The translations under genes were made by a program, and so were the position numbers. Below, piece after piece: positions 36,261 to 45,401 of a stretch of 64,000 nt of DNA. The notes under the pieces were generated by a model, which had not been told where the DNA came from, made no database searches, and was given only the letters and a program-made list of their open reading frames with translations. The DNA comes from Lachnospiraceae bacterium. GTDB taxonomy: Bacteria; Bacillota; Clostridia; Lachnospirales; Lachnospiraceae. The stretch spans positions 52,554-116,553 of the forward strand of contig JAJQCZ010000050.1 in NCBI GenBank assembly GCA_021202465.1. The letters are read 5' to 3'. The number at the start of each line of letters is the position of its first letter. The first letter of the stretch is position 1.

Positions 36261-36752
36261 CTACCAGTGTAATCGGTGCAGCTGCCCCTCGGTCTGCATC
36301 CCGCTAAATCCCTGATGGCGCAGAGCCTCATAGACCACCACGGCCACCGAATTGGCCAGATTGAGGGAGCGGATGTCCGGCAGCATGGGGATGCGGACCG
36401 TATTCTCCCGGTTCGCCAGCAGCAGCTCTTCGGGCAGCCCGGCGCTCTCCTTGCCGAACATCAGATAACACCCGTCCTCATAGTCCGGCTCCGTGTACAG
36501 GCGCTGCGCCTTTGTGGAAGCCATGTAAATCTTCGCGCCGGGATTGCGCGCCAGGAAATCCCCGTAGTCATCATAGACAGTCACATCCAGGTCCGGCCAG
36601 TAATCCAGGCCCGCCCGTTTCAGCATCTTATCGTTGATCTGAAAACCCAGCGGCCGGATCAGATGCAGCTTCGAGCCGGTCGCCACGCAGGTGCGGCCGA
36701 TATTTCCCGTGTTGGCCGGCATCTCCGGCTCCAGCAAAACAACATGCAGCAT
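36261..36752 (-). CDS. trmL: tRNA (cytidine/uridine-34 2'-O)-methyltransferase
   Basis: 163 aa SPOUT-class methyltransferase. LLEPEMPANTGNIGRTCVATG at the N-terminus, LMFGKESAGLPEELL, and the knot-forming RIPMLPDIRSLNLANSVAVVVYEALRHQ identify TrmL, which modifies the wobble base of leucine tRNAs with SAM. AAGGAGACAGGGGAT precedes the ATG. Probably in one unit with the aminotransferase and Lrp-type genes upstream, 51 bp away. Confidence 0.94.
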   Translation of the reverse strand: MLHVVLLEPEMPANTGNIGRTCVATGSKLHLIRPLGFQINDKMLKRAGLDYWPDLDVTVYDDYGDFLARNPGAKIYMASTKAQRLYTEPDYEDGCYLMFGKESAGLPEELLLANRENTVRIPMLPDIRSLNLANSVAVVVYEALRHQGFSGMQTEGQLHRLHW

Positions 36753-36803
36753 ATCCCCTGTCTCCTTCTAAAAAGGCCCCCTTTTCAGGGAGCCCGCCGA
36801 ATT

Positions 36804-37973
36804 TCATTTCTTCTCATCCAACCGGGAGATGAATCGCTCCAGCCGCTCCAGAGCTTCCTTCAGACTCTCCAGAGAATAGGCATAGGAGATGCGCAGGAAG
36901 CCCTCGCCGCAGTCTCCGAAGGCCGTGCCCGGCACGACGGCGACCTTCTCCTCCTGCAGCAGTCGCGTGGCAAATTCCTCACTGGTCATGCCAAAGCGGC
37001 TGATATTGGGGAAGCAGTAAAAGGCGCCATGCGGCTCAAAGCAGGGCAGCCCCATTTCCTCGAAGCGCTTCAGCAGGAAGCGCCGTCTCTGGTCGTAGGC
37101 CTCCCGCATATAAGCCACATCCTTATCACCGTTGCGCATGGCCTCCACCGCCGCATACTGGCTGGTCGTGGGAGCGCACATGATCGCATACTGGTGAATC
37201 TTCGTCATCTGACTGATCAGCGCCTCCGGCCCGCAGGCATAGCCCAGCCGCCAGCCCGTCATCGCGTAGGCCTTGGAGAAACCATTAATCAGCAGCGTCC
37301 TCTCCTTCATGCCCGGGAAGGAAGCGATGGTGACGTGATCCCCGTGATAAGACAGCTCCGAATAAATCTCATCAGAAATGACAAAAATATCCTTTTCAAG
37401 GATCACATCCACCAGCTCCGCCAGCTCCTCGCGTCCCATGATCGCGCCGGTGGGATTGTTGGGAAATGGCAGAATCAGCACCTTCGTCCGCGGCGTGATG
37501 GCATCCAGCAGCTGCTGTCTCGTCAGCTTGAAGGCATTTTCTTCCTTGAGTTCAATGATCACCGGCACGCCGTCAGCCAGCACGGTGCAGGGCAGATAGG
37601 AGACATAGCTGGGCTGCGGAATCAGCACCTCGTCTCCCGGATTCAGCATGGCCCGCAGACCGATGTCGATGGCCTCGCTGCCGCCGACGGTGACCAGCGT
37701 CTCGCGTCCCGCGTCATAGCGCACCTGGCAGCGACGTTCCAGATAACGGCAGATCTCCTCCCGCAGCGGCATCAGACCGCTGTTCGAGGTATAGAAGGTC
37801 CGCCCCCGCTCCAGGGACTCGATGCCCTCCTGCCGCACATGCCAGGGCGTATCAAAATCCGGCTCGCCGACTCCCAGGGAAATTGCGTCCGGCATCTCAC
37901 TTACGATATCAAAAAATTTGCGAATGCCAGAGGGCGCCAGCCCTCTGACCTTGTCAGACAGTATCTCTCTCAT
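36804..37973 (-). CDS. Class I/II PLP-dependent aminotransferase
   Basis: 389 aa fold-type I aminotransferase of the AspB/PatA/aromatic group. ISLGVGEPDFDTPWHV binds substrate, [13 protein letters not shown] contacts PLP, SDEIYSELSY precedes the PLP lysine in NGFSKAYAMTGWRLGY. The arginine near the end (EGFLRISYA) binds the carboxylate. Amino-acid specificity cannot be assigned. The start overlaps the stop of the Lrp-type regulator by 4 bp (ATGA), which suggests control by that regulator. Confidence 0.9.
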   Translation of the reverse strand: MREILSDKVRGLAPSGIRKFFDIVSEMPDAISLGVGEPDFDTPWHVRQEGIESLERGRTFYTSNSGLMPLREEICRYLERRCQVRYDAGRETLVTVGGSEAIDIGLRAMLNPGDEVLIPQPSYVSYLPCTVLADGVPVIIELKEENAFKLTRQQLLDAITPRTKVLILPFPNNPTGAIMGREELAELVDVILEKDIFVISDEIYSELSYHGDHVTIASFPGMKERTLLINGFSKAYAMTGWRLGYACGPEALISQMTKIHQYAIMCAPTTSQYAAVEAMRNGDKDVAYMREAYDQRRRFLLKRFEEMGLPCFEPHGAFYCFPNISRFGMTSEEFATRLLQEEKVAVVPGTAFGDCGEGFLRISYAYSLESLKEALERLERFISRLDEKK

Positions 37974-38452
37974 GGTGTGACCAGTATCCTTTCATCCCTG
38001 GATCTTTCTTCCAGGATCGTTCCGTGGTCCTTGTATTTCTTCAGCACAAAATGTGTCGCCGTGTTCAGCACCGCGTCCAGAGGACTCAGCTTCTCCGACA
38101 CGAAATTCGCCACCTCGCGCATGCTCTTCCCGCGGATGATCACCGTGAAATCAAAATCCCCCGACATCAGATACACCTCGTCCACTTCCGGATAATTATA
38201 GATTCGCTCGGCGATCTTATCAAACCCCATGCCGCGCTGGGGCGTCACCTTCACCTCGATCATGGCCGTGACCACCTCGCGGGGCGTATTGTCCCAGTTG
38301 ATCAGCGTATGATAGCCGCAGATCACATTCTCCCGCTCCATGGCGGCCAGCTCTTCCGCCACCTCTGTCTCCGTCGCACCCAGCATCGCTGCCAGATCAT
38401 GAATGTCGATGCGCGCGTTCGTCTCTATGATAGAAAGGATCTTCTCTCTCAT
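37970..38452 (-). CDS. Lrp/AsnC family transcriptional regulator
   Basis: 160 aa. N-terminal helix-turn-helix (IDIHDLAAMLGATETEVAEELAAME) and a C-terminal RAM ligand-binding domain. It is translated with the aminotransferase (4-bp overlap) and starts 10 bp after a 37-aa membrane peptide gene, with AAGGAGGACGTA between. Likely senses an amino acid and controls this aminotransferase unit. Confidence 0.92.
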   Translation of the reverse strand: MREKILSIIETNARIDIHDLAAMLGATETEVAEELAAMERENVICGYHTLINWDNTPREVVTAMIEVKVTPQRGMGFDKIAERIYNYPEVDEVYLMSGDFDFTVIIRGKSMREVANFVSEKLSPLDAVLNTATHFVLKKYKDHGTILEERSRDERILVTP

Positions 38453-38462
38453 TACGTCCTCC

Positions 38463-38576
38463 TTACAGATACCCCAACAGCCCCGTCATCAGGCCTCCCA
38501 CCATGCAGATCACCAGAAAAACGATGATAATGATGGAAATAATGCGCTGTGTCTTTTTGTCTCTGAAATTCATCAT
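38463..38576 (-). CDS. 37-aa single-helix membrane protein
   Basis: The frame MMNFRDKKTQRIISIIII continues as a hydrophobic segment VFLVICMVGGLMTGLLGYL and ends at TAA (38463-38465). A GGGAGA site precedes the paired ATGs. The stop codon merges into TAAGGAGG, the ribosome site of the Lrp-type gene. The layout (short basic N-terminus, one helix) resembles the tiny DUF4044-like membrane proteins of Firmicutes. Function unknown. Confidence 0.65.
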   Translation of the reverse strand: MMNFRDKKTQRIISIIIIVFLVICMVGGLMTGLLGYL

Positions 38577-38796
38577 GGTCGTCCCATCTCCCATTCATTC
38601 CCGCCGCCGCGGGATATCGTATACTTTCTGTATTCTTCACGTCTCATTTCCGATGACGTGCCTTCTATTGTAAGACACACCGAACCGCAAATCAAGTCTT
38701 TTTCGGGAATGCCCGGATTTTAAAGCGCAGCCTTCTTTTCGTTTTCATTTTTGAGGAGTATACTCTATATAAAAGCAAAGTTGAAAGGACAAACCC

Positions 38797-39276
38797 ATGG
38801 AAATCGAACGCAAGTTTTTAGTGCCGGAGCTCCCGGCAGATCTCGACCGGTACCCCTTCCACGAAATCGAGCAGGCCTACCTGTGCCGGAATCCCGTCGT
38901 GCGGGTGCGGCGACAGGATGACGATTATATCCTGACCTACAAGGGCGGCGGCAAAATGGTCCGCGAAGAGTACAACCTGCCTCTGAACAGAGAAGCCTAC
39001 GAGCATCTTGCCGCCAAAGCGGACGGAAACCGCATCTGCAAGCGGCGTCACTGCATCCCGCTGGCTCCCTACACCGTGGAGCTGGATGTGTTCCGCGAGC
39101 CCTTCGACGACATGGTGCTCGCGGAGGTCGAATTCCCCACGGAGGAAGAGGCCCTGGCCTTCGAGGCTCCCGCCTGGCTGGGAGAAGACGTCACGCAGGA
39201 CGACCGGTTCCACAACAGCCGGATGAGTCAGACGGAGTATCGGAATCACTCCTTCTGGAACCCGGTTCTTCATTGA
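38797..39276 (+). CDS. CYTH domain protein (triphosphate tunnel metalloenzyme)
   Basis: 159 aa. Opens with the signature MEIERKFLV (ExExK) and carries alternating charged beta strands (VVRVRRQDDDYILTYKGGGKMVREEYN, YTVELDVFREPFDDMVLAEVEF) that line the tunnel. CYTH enzymes hydrolyse inorganic triphosphate or thiamine triphosphate. GAAAGGACAAACCC precedes the ATG. Its 3' end overlaps the convergent kinase gene by 7 bp. Confidence 0.9.
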   Translation: MEIERKFLVPELPADLDRYPFHEIEQAYLCRNPVVRVRRQDDDYILTYKGGGKMVREEYNLPLNREAYEHLAAKADGNRICKRRHCIPLAPYTVELDVFREPFDDMVLAEVEFPTEEEALAFEAPAWLGEDVTQDDRFHNSRMSQTEYRNHSFWNPVLH

Positions 39277-41093
39277 TAATTCTCCACCTCAATCCCCTGG
39301 CTCTCCTCGAGGATCGGCAGGTAAATGACGAAGCAGGTTCCCTTCCCCTCCTCGCTGTGCACGCAGATCAGTCCCTCGTGCGCCTCCACCAGACGCTGCA
39401 CGATGGCCAGTCCCAGCCCGGTTCCCTCGCCGGGCTTTTTCGTGGTAAAGAAAGGAATAAAGATCTGGTCGATCGTTTCCTGACTCATGCCGCAGCCGGT
39501 ATCCTCAACGGTAATCCGGTAGAACCATTTCTTCTCCTTGCCGCGGAAGAAAGGATCCTGCTTGCGCGTGGGCTGCATGGCCGCTCCGCGGATTGTAAGC
39601 GTGCCCGGCTCTGTGCCCATGGCATGGATGGCGTTGTTGCAGAGATTGACGATCATCTGATGAATCTGCACCGGGTTGCCCATACAGACATCCCGCTCGG
39701 TGTTGATTTCACTGACCATGGTAATATTGCGCGGCTTGGCGGCCTCGGTGATGATCAGCGCCTTCTTTACCGCCTCGCCGATGTGCATGGGCTGGAACAT
39801 CTTCTCTGCATTCTTCCGGCTGAACTGCGTGATCTGATCAATGATCTCCTTGGCCTTCTCTGCGGAGCCCAGGATCTCCTGCATATCCTCGTAGTTTTCA
39901 TCGTCCTCCGACATCCCCGAGAGAATCATCGCCGAATAGCCCATGATCGGCGTCAGTAGGTTGTTGAATTCATGGGCAATGCCGCCCGTCATCGTGCCGA
40001 TCAGCTGCAGCCGCTGCTGATGAGACAGAATCTCCTCCTGCCTGCGCAGCTGCTCCAGGCGCTCATTGACTTCTTTCAGATAAGCATTTTCCCGCTCCAT
40101 CTTCATCCGCCGGGTGACTGTATTCCACATAAACAGGACCCCGGCGAGCAGAACCAGCACCAGGAGAATCGAGAACAGCAGAATCCGCAGGCCCACGCTC
40201 TGCACCGGGCCGATGATCTCGCTGTAATCCATGACAGCGCTGACGATCAGAAAATCGTCTCCGATCGTCACCGGCAGATAGGCCGATACCTTCTGCGTGC
40301 GGCTCGGCGGATCATCCGCCCACCAGTATGAATAGTAAATCTCCACGCCGCTCTTCCCGGCCAGCTGGTTCCCGATCAGCGTCTCCAGTTCACTGTAATC
40401 GAGATCCGGATAGAGCTCCTTCCGATCCGCGAGCACATCCATACCAATCTGCTCCTCCACCGGATGCATCAAAATAAGCCCGTCAGAGTCCTTGATCATG
40501 ACATAACCATTTTCTCCCATCTGAATATAGGAGGCCGTCTTCTCATACACCATTTCCAGGGGAACATAAAGCACCAGATACCCGTCCGCCCCGTCGGAGG
40601 CCGACAGGCTGAAATAATAGGCTCCGTCCCCGTCCACCATGATCTCTGTCTCCTGGAAGGCGCCGCCCGCTCCCATGGATTTACTCAGTGTATACGAACG
40701 ATCCTCCCCGACGGCGCAGGTCTCTCCCGACGATGCCGTGTAACACAGATAGACGATCTCCTCCGTACGCTCCCCCGCAATCTCTGTAAGGAACGTCCGC
40801 ATCGCCGCCTCCTCACCCGCCAACAGCTCCTCCCGGGCCTCCGTAAACTGATCCAGAACCACCAGCCCTTCCACCAGCTCCCGAAAGCTCTCCAGATAGA
40901 CCTCCAGGTTGTTGGCGACGCTCTCGGAAATATTCATCAGCTGATCGCTCTGACTGTCCAGAACCGCCTTCCGGTAGCTGCGGAAAAGCATCATCAGGAC
41001 AGCTGCTGCCAGCACTGCCGTCACCGCAAGGATCACGGCAAACAGAATCAGCCAGCGATGCTCCTTTTTTTTTTTTCTGTTGAGCTCTTTCAT
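39270..41093 (-). CDS. Cache-domain sensor histidine kinase
   Basis: 607 aa. Helix at 14-36, large extracytoplasmic dCache-like sensor (about 40-300, with ENGYVMIKDSDGLILMHP), second helix near 305-328, a coiled linker, phospho-acceptor His in TGGIAHEFNNLLTPIMGYSAMI, and ATPase boxes NLCNNAIHAMG, DTGCGMS and GEGTGLGLAIVQRL. Cache sensors often bind carboxylates or amino acids. It is divergent from the response regulator at 41400 and near a CitMHS transporter, so a citrate-type ligand is a reasonable guess. Codons 6-10 contain a 12-A tract (41065-41076). Confidence 0.92.
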   Translation of the reverse strand: MKELNRKKKKEHRWLILFAVILAVTAVLAAAVLMMLFRSYRKAVLDSQSDQLMNISESVANNLEVYLESFRELVEGLVVLDQFTEAREELLAGEEAAMRTFLTEIAGERTEEIVYLCYTASSGETCAVGEDRSYTLSKSMGAGGAFQETEIMVDGDGAYYFSLSASDGADGYLVLYVPLEMVYEKTASYIQMGENGYVMIKDSDGLILMHPVEEQIGMDVLADRKELYPDLDYSELETLIGNQLAGKSGVEIYYSYWWADDPPSRTQKVSAYLPVTIGDDFLIVSAVMDYSEIIGPVQSVGLRILLFSILLVLVLLAGVLFMWNTVTRRMKMERENAYLKEVNERLEQLRRQEEILSHQQRLQLIGTMTGGIAHEFNNLLTPIMGYSAMILSGMSEDDENYEDMQEILGSAEKAKEIIDQITQFSRKNAEKMFQPMHIGEAVKKALIITEAAKPRNITMVSEINTERDVCMGNPVQIHQMIVNLCNNAIHAMGTEPGTLTIRGAAMQPTRKQDPFFRGKEKKWFYRITVEDTGCGMSQETIDQIFIPFFTTKKPGEGTGLGLAIVQRLVEAHEGLICVHSEEGKGTCFVIYLPILEESQGIEVENYQ

Positions 41094-41399
41094 GGATTTC
41101 CTCCCTGCAGATTTCCATATTCTTCATGCAACGGAGCCTCTGCGCTTCCTTTCGAGGCGTGCCTTTTCAACATCCTGCAGCACCGAATGCAAACGGCGAA
41201 AGTCACATGGATATGATATTTTGTCAATTTTTACCGGGAACCTCATTTACTTATTTCCTCAAAACCAGTATACTGTAAAGAACGACACAGGAAAAGTGAC
41301 TCTGCCGGCAGCGAACACTCCCGCCCGTTTCCGGTTGAACCGTTCCCCTTCCCATCATAGCGGAACTTCGGGGAATTGTACAGAAAGAGGACAGATAAA

Positions 41400-42092
41400 A
41401 TGGAAGAAAAAGTTCTCATCGTCGACGACGATCCCAGCATCCAGCGCCTCCTGAAGAAGGTCATGCTCAGCAACCAGCTGGCTGCCGATGTGGCCGGAAG
41501 CGCGGAACAGGCCCTGGCCATGCTCCGCACCACCACCTACGCCCTGATCCTCATGGACATCACCATGGAGGGCATGGACGGCTTCGAGGCGGTGGAGCAG
41601 ATCCGCGCCGCCCGGAACATGACCCCCATCATCATCGTCAGCGGCAAAAACGAGGACTATGACACGCTCTACGGTCTCGAGCTGGGCGCCGATGATTACG
41701 TCACCAAGCCTTTCAATCCGGTCATCCTGGGCGCCAAGGTAAAAGCCCTGATCCGGCGCAACGAACAGGCACAGTCCTCTTCCTCCCGTTTCCTTGCCGC
41801 GGGACCCTTCCGCTTCAACAAATCCACGCTGCGCCTTCAGAAAAACGGCGAAGAGATCCCTCTTTCCTCCAAGGAAACGCGGCTCATGGCCTTCTTCCTT
41901 GAACATCCGGGGCAGGTCTTCTCCAAAGGCCAGATTTACCAGCAGGTGTGGAATGACGATTTCGTCGACGAAAATACTGTCACCGTCCACATCAACCACC
42001 TGCGGGCCAAGATTGAAGACACCCCCAAAAATCCCCGCCATCTGATCACCGTCTGGGGGTTGGGTTATAAATTTATTCCGGAGGCGGAATAA
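41400..42092 (+). CDS. OmpR-family response regulator
   Basis: 230 aa from the ATG at 41400 (AGAGGACAG upstream). Receiver domain with LIVDDDPS, LILMDITMEGMDG (phospho-acceptor Asp near 51) and DDYVTKPFN. The winged helix ends TVWGLGYKFI. It is divergent from the Cache kinase with a 306-bp shared control region, and it is followed by a terminator and the convergent transporter gene. Probable target: the citMHS promoter, where TTAA-type direct repeats occur. Confidence 0.94.
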   Translation: MEEKVLIVDDDPSIQRLLKKVMLSNQLAADVAGSAEQALAMLRTTTYALILMDITMEGMDGFEAVEQIRAARNMTPIIIVSGKNEDYDTLYGLELGADDYVTKPFNPVILGAKVKALIRRNEQAQSSSSRFLAAGPFRFNKSTLRLQKNGEEIPLSSKETRLMAFFLEHPGQVFSKGQIYQQVWNDDFVDENTVTVHINHLRAKIEDTPKNPRHLITVWGLGYKFIPEAE

Positions 42093-42116
42093 AACCAAAA
42101 TGAATCTCTCTGTATA

Positions 42117-42146
42117 TCCCTTCCCACATGGGAGGGGATTTTTTCC
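42117..42146 (+). terminator. Terminator after the response regulator
   Basis: 10-bp stem (ATCCCTTCCC with GGGAGGGGAT, one G-U pair), 4-nt loop and TTTTTT. The 100 bp beyond hold nothing else visible. Confidence 0.75.
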
Positions 42147-42249
42147 GAAATGACCGAAGGAGAGCTGCCGGACTGCGGCAGCCCTCCCCGGGCAGTATCA
42201 TAAATTTTAGATTTCACTGAGTAATATGTCTGTTTCCGGAACCTGATCG

Positions 42250-43617
42250 TTACAGCTGAATGATTCCGAAAAGCACCGCGGCGATCATGCAGATCAGGCT
42301 GAAGCCCCACACCCATCCAAAGGACGCCTTGATGTGATCCTTGATATCCACCTCAGCCAGGCCGGTTCCCAGCAGCGTGGCGGGCACCATCGGGCTGATG
42401 AAGGTCGCGCAGTTGCGGCACACACACATGGCGATGGCCACCTGAAGGGGCTCCACGCCGTACTGCTGTCCGACCGTGATCATGACCGGCAGCACACCGT
42501 AGAAGTAAGAATCCGTGCAGAAGGCCAGGGCCAGCGGGACAGACAGGATGCCGATGACGATAGGGAGATGATATCCCACCAGGTCAGGCATAAAGCTGGT
42601 CAACAGCGTCGCCATGTAGTACATGACGGAGTTATTTACATAGGCATCGCCGGTGGTATAGCCGGACAGGATACCCAGCAGCATGGCCGCGGCGACCAGG
42701 GTGCTGGCCATCATCATCGCGGGACCCGCATGGGACTTGATGATCGCGCTCTGCATCTTGCTGCCGGGATAGTTCACAAACAGCGCCAGCGCGCAGCCGA
42801 CCATGAACACCACATAAGAAGGAAGATCAATAAACACCAGACCCAGGATAACCGCCAGTGTCAGCACCACGTTGAAGACAAACAGCTTCGGCCGCGCCAG
42901 CTCATTGGCCTTCGCCTGCTTCGCTTCATCGACGACCACTTCGCCCTCTTCCTGCGCCAGACGGCCGTGCAGACCGGCGCCCGCCTTCTCTTCCTTCTTG
43001 CCGAGGATAAAGGCCACGATAAAGGCCAGAACGATACCCACCGCCTGAATCGGAAGAATCTCTCTCCAGAGAACATTGGCCTCAATGCCGAGCACCGACG
43101 CGGACCGCATCGTCGGACCGGCCCAGGGCATCAGGTTCAGAACGCCCATCGCCAGCACGCAGATCGTCAGCAGCGTCGTGGGTTTCATATGCATTTTCTT
43201 ATAAATGGGCAGCATCGCGGGAATCGTGATCAGGAAGGTGGAAGCTCCGCCTCCGTCCAGATGACCGATTGTGGCGATCAGGCAGGTCATCAGCGTAATA
43301 CCGACCACACTGTCGCCCACCCGCGAGACCAGCGCGCCGATGATCACATCAAACATCCCCGCATCGGTCATGATTCCGAAGAATAAAATCGAGAAAATAA
43401 ACAGCGCCGCCGTGGGGGCCGTGTCCGAGAACCCGGACTGGATAATCGTCTTGATATCCTCAAGGTTGTAATAGCCTCCCAGCACCAGAATCACGGCCAG
43501 AATCGTGGGCACCACCACAAAGGCCATCGCCGGCACCGTCTTGTTCTTGAACAGAAGAACGATAATGGCGATGATGGCGATAAATCCGAGTACGCCCAGC
43601 ATAGTTTCATTCAGCAT
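42250..43617 (-). CDS. CitMHS-family citrate/carboxylate:cation symporter
   Basis: 455 aa with about 12 hydrophobic segments and a soluble, charged loop near 205-245 (GKKEEKAGAG to NELARPK). Typical blocks are IATIGHLDGGGASTFLITIPAMLPI and CVCRNCATFISPMVPATLLG. CitMHS proteins import citrate complexed to Mg or Ca with protons. AAGGAGGAGAAGTACC precedes the ATG. Convergent with the response regulator gene; the upstream region contains four TTAA boxes. Confidence 0.88.
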   Translation of the reverse strand: MLNETMLGVLGFIAIIAIIVLLFKNKTVPAMAFVVVPTILAVILVLGGYYNLEDIKTIIQSGFSDTAPTAALFIFSILFFGIMTDAGMFDVIIGALVSRVGDSVVGITLMTCLIATIGHLDGGGASTFLITIPAMLPIYKKMHMKPTTLLTICVLAMGVLNLMPWAGPTMRSASVLGIEANVLWREILPIQAVGIVLAFIVAFILGKKEEKAGAGLHGRLAQEEGEVVVDEAKQAKANELARPKLFVFNVVLTLAVILGLVFIDLPSYVVFMVGCALALFVNYPGSKMQSAIIKSHAGPAMMMASTLVAAAMLLGILSGYTTGDAYVNNSVMYYMATLLTSFMPDLVGYHLPIVIGILSVPLALAFCTDSYFYGVLPVMITVGQQYGVEPLQVAIAMCVCRNCATFISPMVPATLLGTGLAEVDIKDHIKASFGWVWGFSLICMIAAVLFGIIQL

Positions 43618-43688
43618 GGTACTTCTCCTCCTTTTTTCTATGAGTCTGTCATGCTTGTTCTATGCTTTTATTTTAGAAGGCGTACTTT

Positions 43689-43747
43689 AATATATCCTTT
43701 TGAAATATTAAGATTTGTTAAGATTCTCCTTAAATTCCTTTAATTTA
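43689..43747 (-). promoter_or_regulatory. citMHS promoter with direct-repeat regulator site
   Basis: Minus-strand -10 TATATT at 43689-43694 lacks a -35 match. In its place the plus strand reads two 10-bp-spaced TTAAGATT copies (43708 and 43718), then TTAAATTC (43730) and TTAATTTA (43740). Repeats with 10-bp spacing are usual for OmpR-type activators. The remaining sequence to 43888 shows nothing else apart from one copy of a 26-bp repeat. Confidence 0.5.
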
Positions 43748-43785
43748 CGAGGGGAAAACGAAACTCTTCTCTATGCCATTTTCAA

Positions 43786-43811
43786 ATTTACCCTTTTTTT
43801 ACCCCTGCCAG
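43786..43811. repeat. Left copy of a 26-bp repeat flanking the AbiE genes
   Basis: ATTTACCCTTTTTTTACC followed by CCTGCCAG. It matches 45668-45692 in the same orientation except for one missing base and one change. The two copies bracket the AbiE pair. Confidence 0.5.
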
Positions 43812-43888
43812 CCAGCAGCATGACAGACGAAGAACCTCCCCTGTTAGAGACTGTTTTTTCACAGCCCCATGTTTTCATCCTCCTAATA

Positions 43889-44785
43889 TTACACCCATGT
43901 GTTGTAGCCAGAACTCCATCTGTTGAAACATTTCTCACCTTCTATTACTGCTATAAACGGTTTAGTAAGGAAATCCTTAATCGTTCGTAATACCGTACTG
44001 TAATCATCCGTTTTCGTATCGATCTTCCGACAGAAAGCCTTCCATTTCCTCTGCATGGCCTCGTCGCTGTCAAACGCCATCACCTGTCCGAATTGCTCCA
44101 CAGTAAAGCTATGCCCACGATTCTCAAAGGTTTTTCTCAGTGCTTCAGTCAATACCTTACCGTCAAAATCGAACTTATTAGCAAGATAATAGATATCATA
44201 GTAGTCCTTCATTCGGCTGGAGAACTCCATCAAACTGAGGATAGCGTCCAGCTTTTCGGCAACTGTGGTTTCCAGCGAATATGTATTAACAATTGGAGCG
44301 GGAAAATCTGCAAGCTGGGTCGGGATCTTCCGCTTTTCTGACTTTGGCACGATCACGTCCCCTACGCCAAAGTCGACGCTAAAGGGGATTCGCGTATTCT
44401 TGATATGTGCCACCAGCGAAGCCCCGATTCCTGCGTACTTTTTTGCAACAGCTATAGGAGCGACATTTTTGATCTCAAAAGTAACGAAATCATTGCCGGT
44501 AGACGTTGCAATGATTTCCTCCAATACCACCCTCAGCTGCTCCGGTGTATTTGGCACCTTCCGAAGAAGAAAGTCCACATCCACAGTTACCCGGCTGTCA
44601 AAATCTGTGACGGAATAAATGAATAAACCGCCCTTCAGTACCAGATTATCCGCATATTTCGATTTCTCCAATCGGCGCAAAAACTCTTCCTGGCAAAAAA
44701 GCTGCATACAGAGCTGATAGCTTCTCCCGGTCTCCTTCGCCTTGTTTTTGAGCCTCGCAAGCACAGATGCAGCCATATCAGCCAT
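43889..44785 (-). CDS. abiEii: AbiEii/AbiGii-type nucleotidyltransferase toxin
   Basis: 298 aa. Nucleotidyltransferase-like toxin of the type IV AbiE abortive-infection system: NLVLKGGLFIYSV followed by SRVTVDVDFLLRK gives the GG...DxDF active site, with a C-terminal helical region (RMKDYYDIYYLANKF). Such toxins block phage growth by nucleotide transfer to tRNA or similar targets. It overlaps the antitoxin gene by 8 bp. A+T-richer than the flanking core genes, consistent with transfer. Confidence 0.9.
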   Translation of the reverse strand: MADMAASVLARLKNKAKETGRSYQLCMQLFCQEEFLRRLEKSKYADNLVLKGGLFIYSVTDFDSRVTVDVDFLLRKVPNTPEQLRVVLEEIIATSTGNDFVTFEIKNVAPIAVAKKYAGIGASLVAHIKNTRIPFSVDFGVGDVIVPKSEKRKIPTQLADFPAPIVNTYSLETTVAEKLDAILSLMEFSSRMKDYYDIYYLANKFDFDGKVLTEALRKTFENRGHSFTVEQFGQVMAFDSDEAMQRKWKAFCRKIDTKTDDYSTVLRTIKDFLTKPFIAVIEGEKCFNRWSSGYNTWV

Positions 44786-45401
44786 TGAGCAGTACCTCCA
44801 TCAATTCCGTGACCTTTTTATGCACTCTAAGTCTTTTAGCATAGATAGATAGATTTTGCAGGTTTTTGTTCGTATCATCGGCATAGGCAATCAGAGCCTT
44901 GCTAAAAAGTTCATTGTCGAGTCTTGAACGATATTTGAAACAATCGCAAATGGTCCGCTCTCGGTCATATACAGAAAGCGTAACACCATTAAAATCATCA
45001 GTAGTCTTACCCAACTCATAAATCTCAGCCTGAACATAATAAGGTTGTAAGGCAAGCACATCTATTTCCAGTTTTCTTCTTGACATAGACCGTGGAACTG
45101 CTATTGACCATTTTCGAGGTGCGAAATTGCTGTATCCGTAGTGGAAAAGAGCAGACTCGACGCACACGATCCCTTTCGGAACCAGTGCAGCAAGCAGTTG
45201 TTCTTCGGAAGGCGTATCCTGCCCGGCAAGTTGATAATATCCGTGACGAACACGGTCAAGAAAGCCTTCGTTGCACATATTTACGACATCGGTTGCCCGT
45301 ATTCCCGCATCCACAAAATCAGCGGCCTTAGCAATACCGCCTTTTTCTGTAATGATTTGCCTCGCAAGTTCGCGGATATTCATGGGTTCACCAGCTTTCA
45401 T
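44778..45401 (-). CDS. abiEi: AbiEi-type antitoxin and regulator
   Basis: 207 aa. N-terminal winged helix (IRELARQIITEKGGIAKAADFVDAGI), then the AbiEi antitoxin domain with GIVCVESALFHYGYSNFAPRKWSIAVPRS and VYDRERTICDCF. It acts as antitoxin without binding the toxin and represses its own promoter through inverted repeats in known cases. The start is uncertain: ATG at 45401 or 45383, neither with a strong ribosome site. Confidence 0.9.
   Translation of the reverse strand: MKAGEPMNIRELARQIITEKGGIAKAADFVDAGIRATDVVNMCNEGFLDRVRHGYYQLAGQDTPSEEQLLAALVPKGIVCVESALFHYGYSNFAPRKWSIAVPRSMSRRKLEIDVLALQPYYVQAEIYELGKTTDDFNGVTLSVYDRERTICDCFKYRSRLDNELFSKALIAYADDTNKNLQNLSIYAKRLRVHKKVTELMEVLLNG

Noticed and set aside
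38452..38640. 62-codon minus frame overlapping the small membrane peptide
   Set aside because: Wrong frame; the 37-codon hydrophobic frame with a ribosome site is the better gene.
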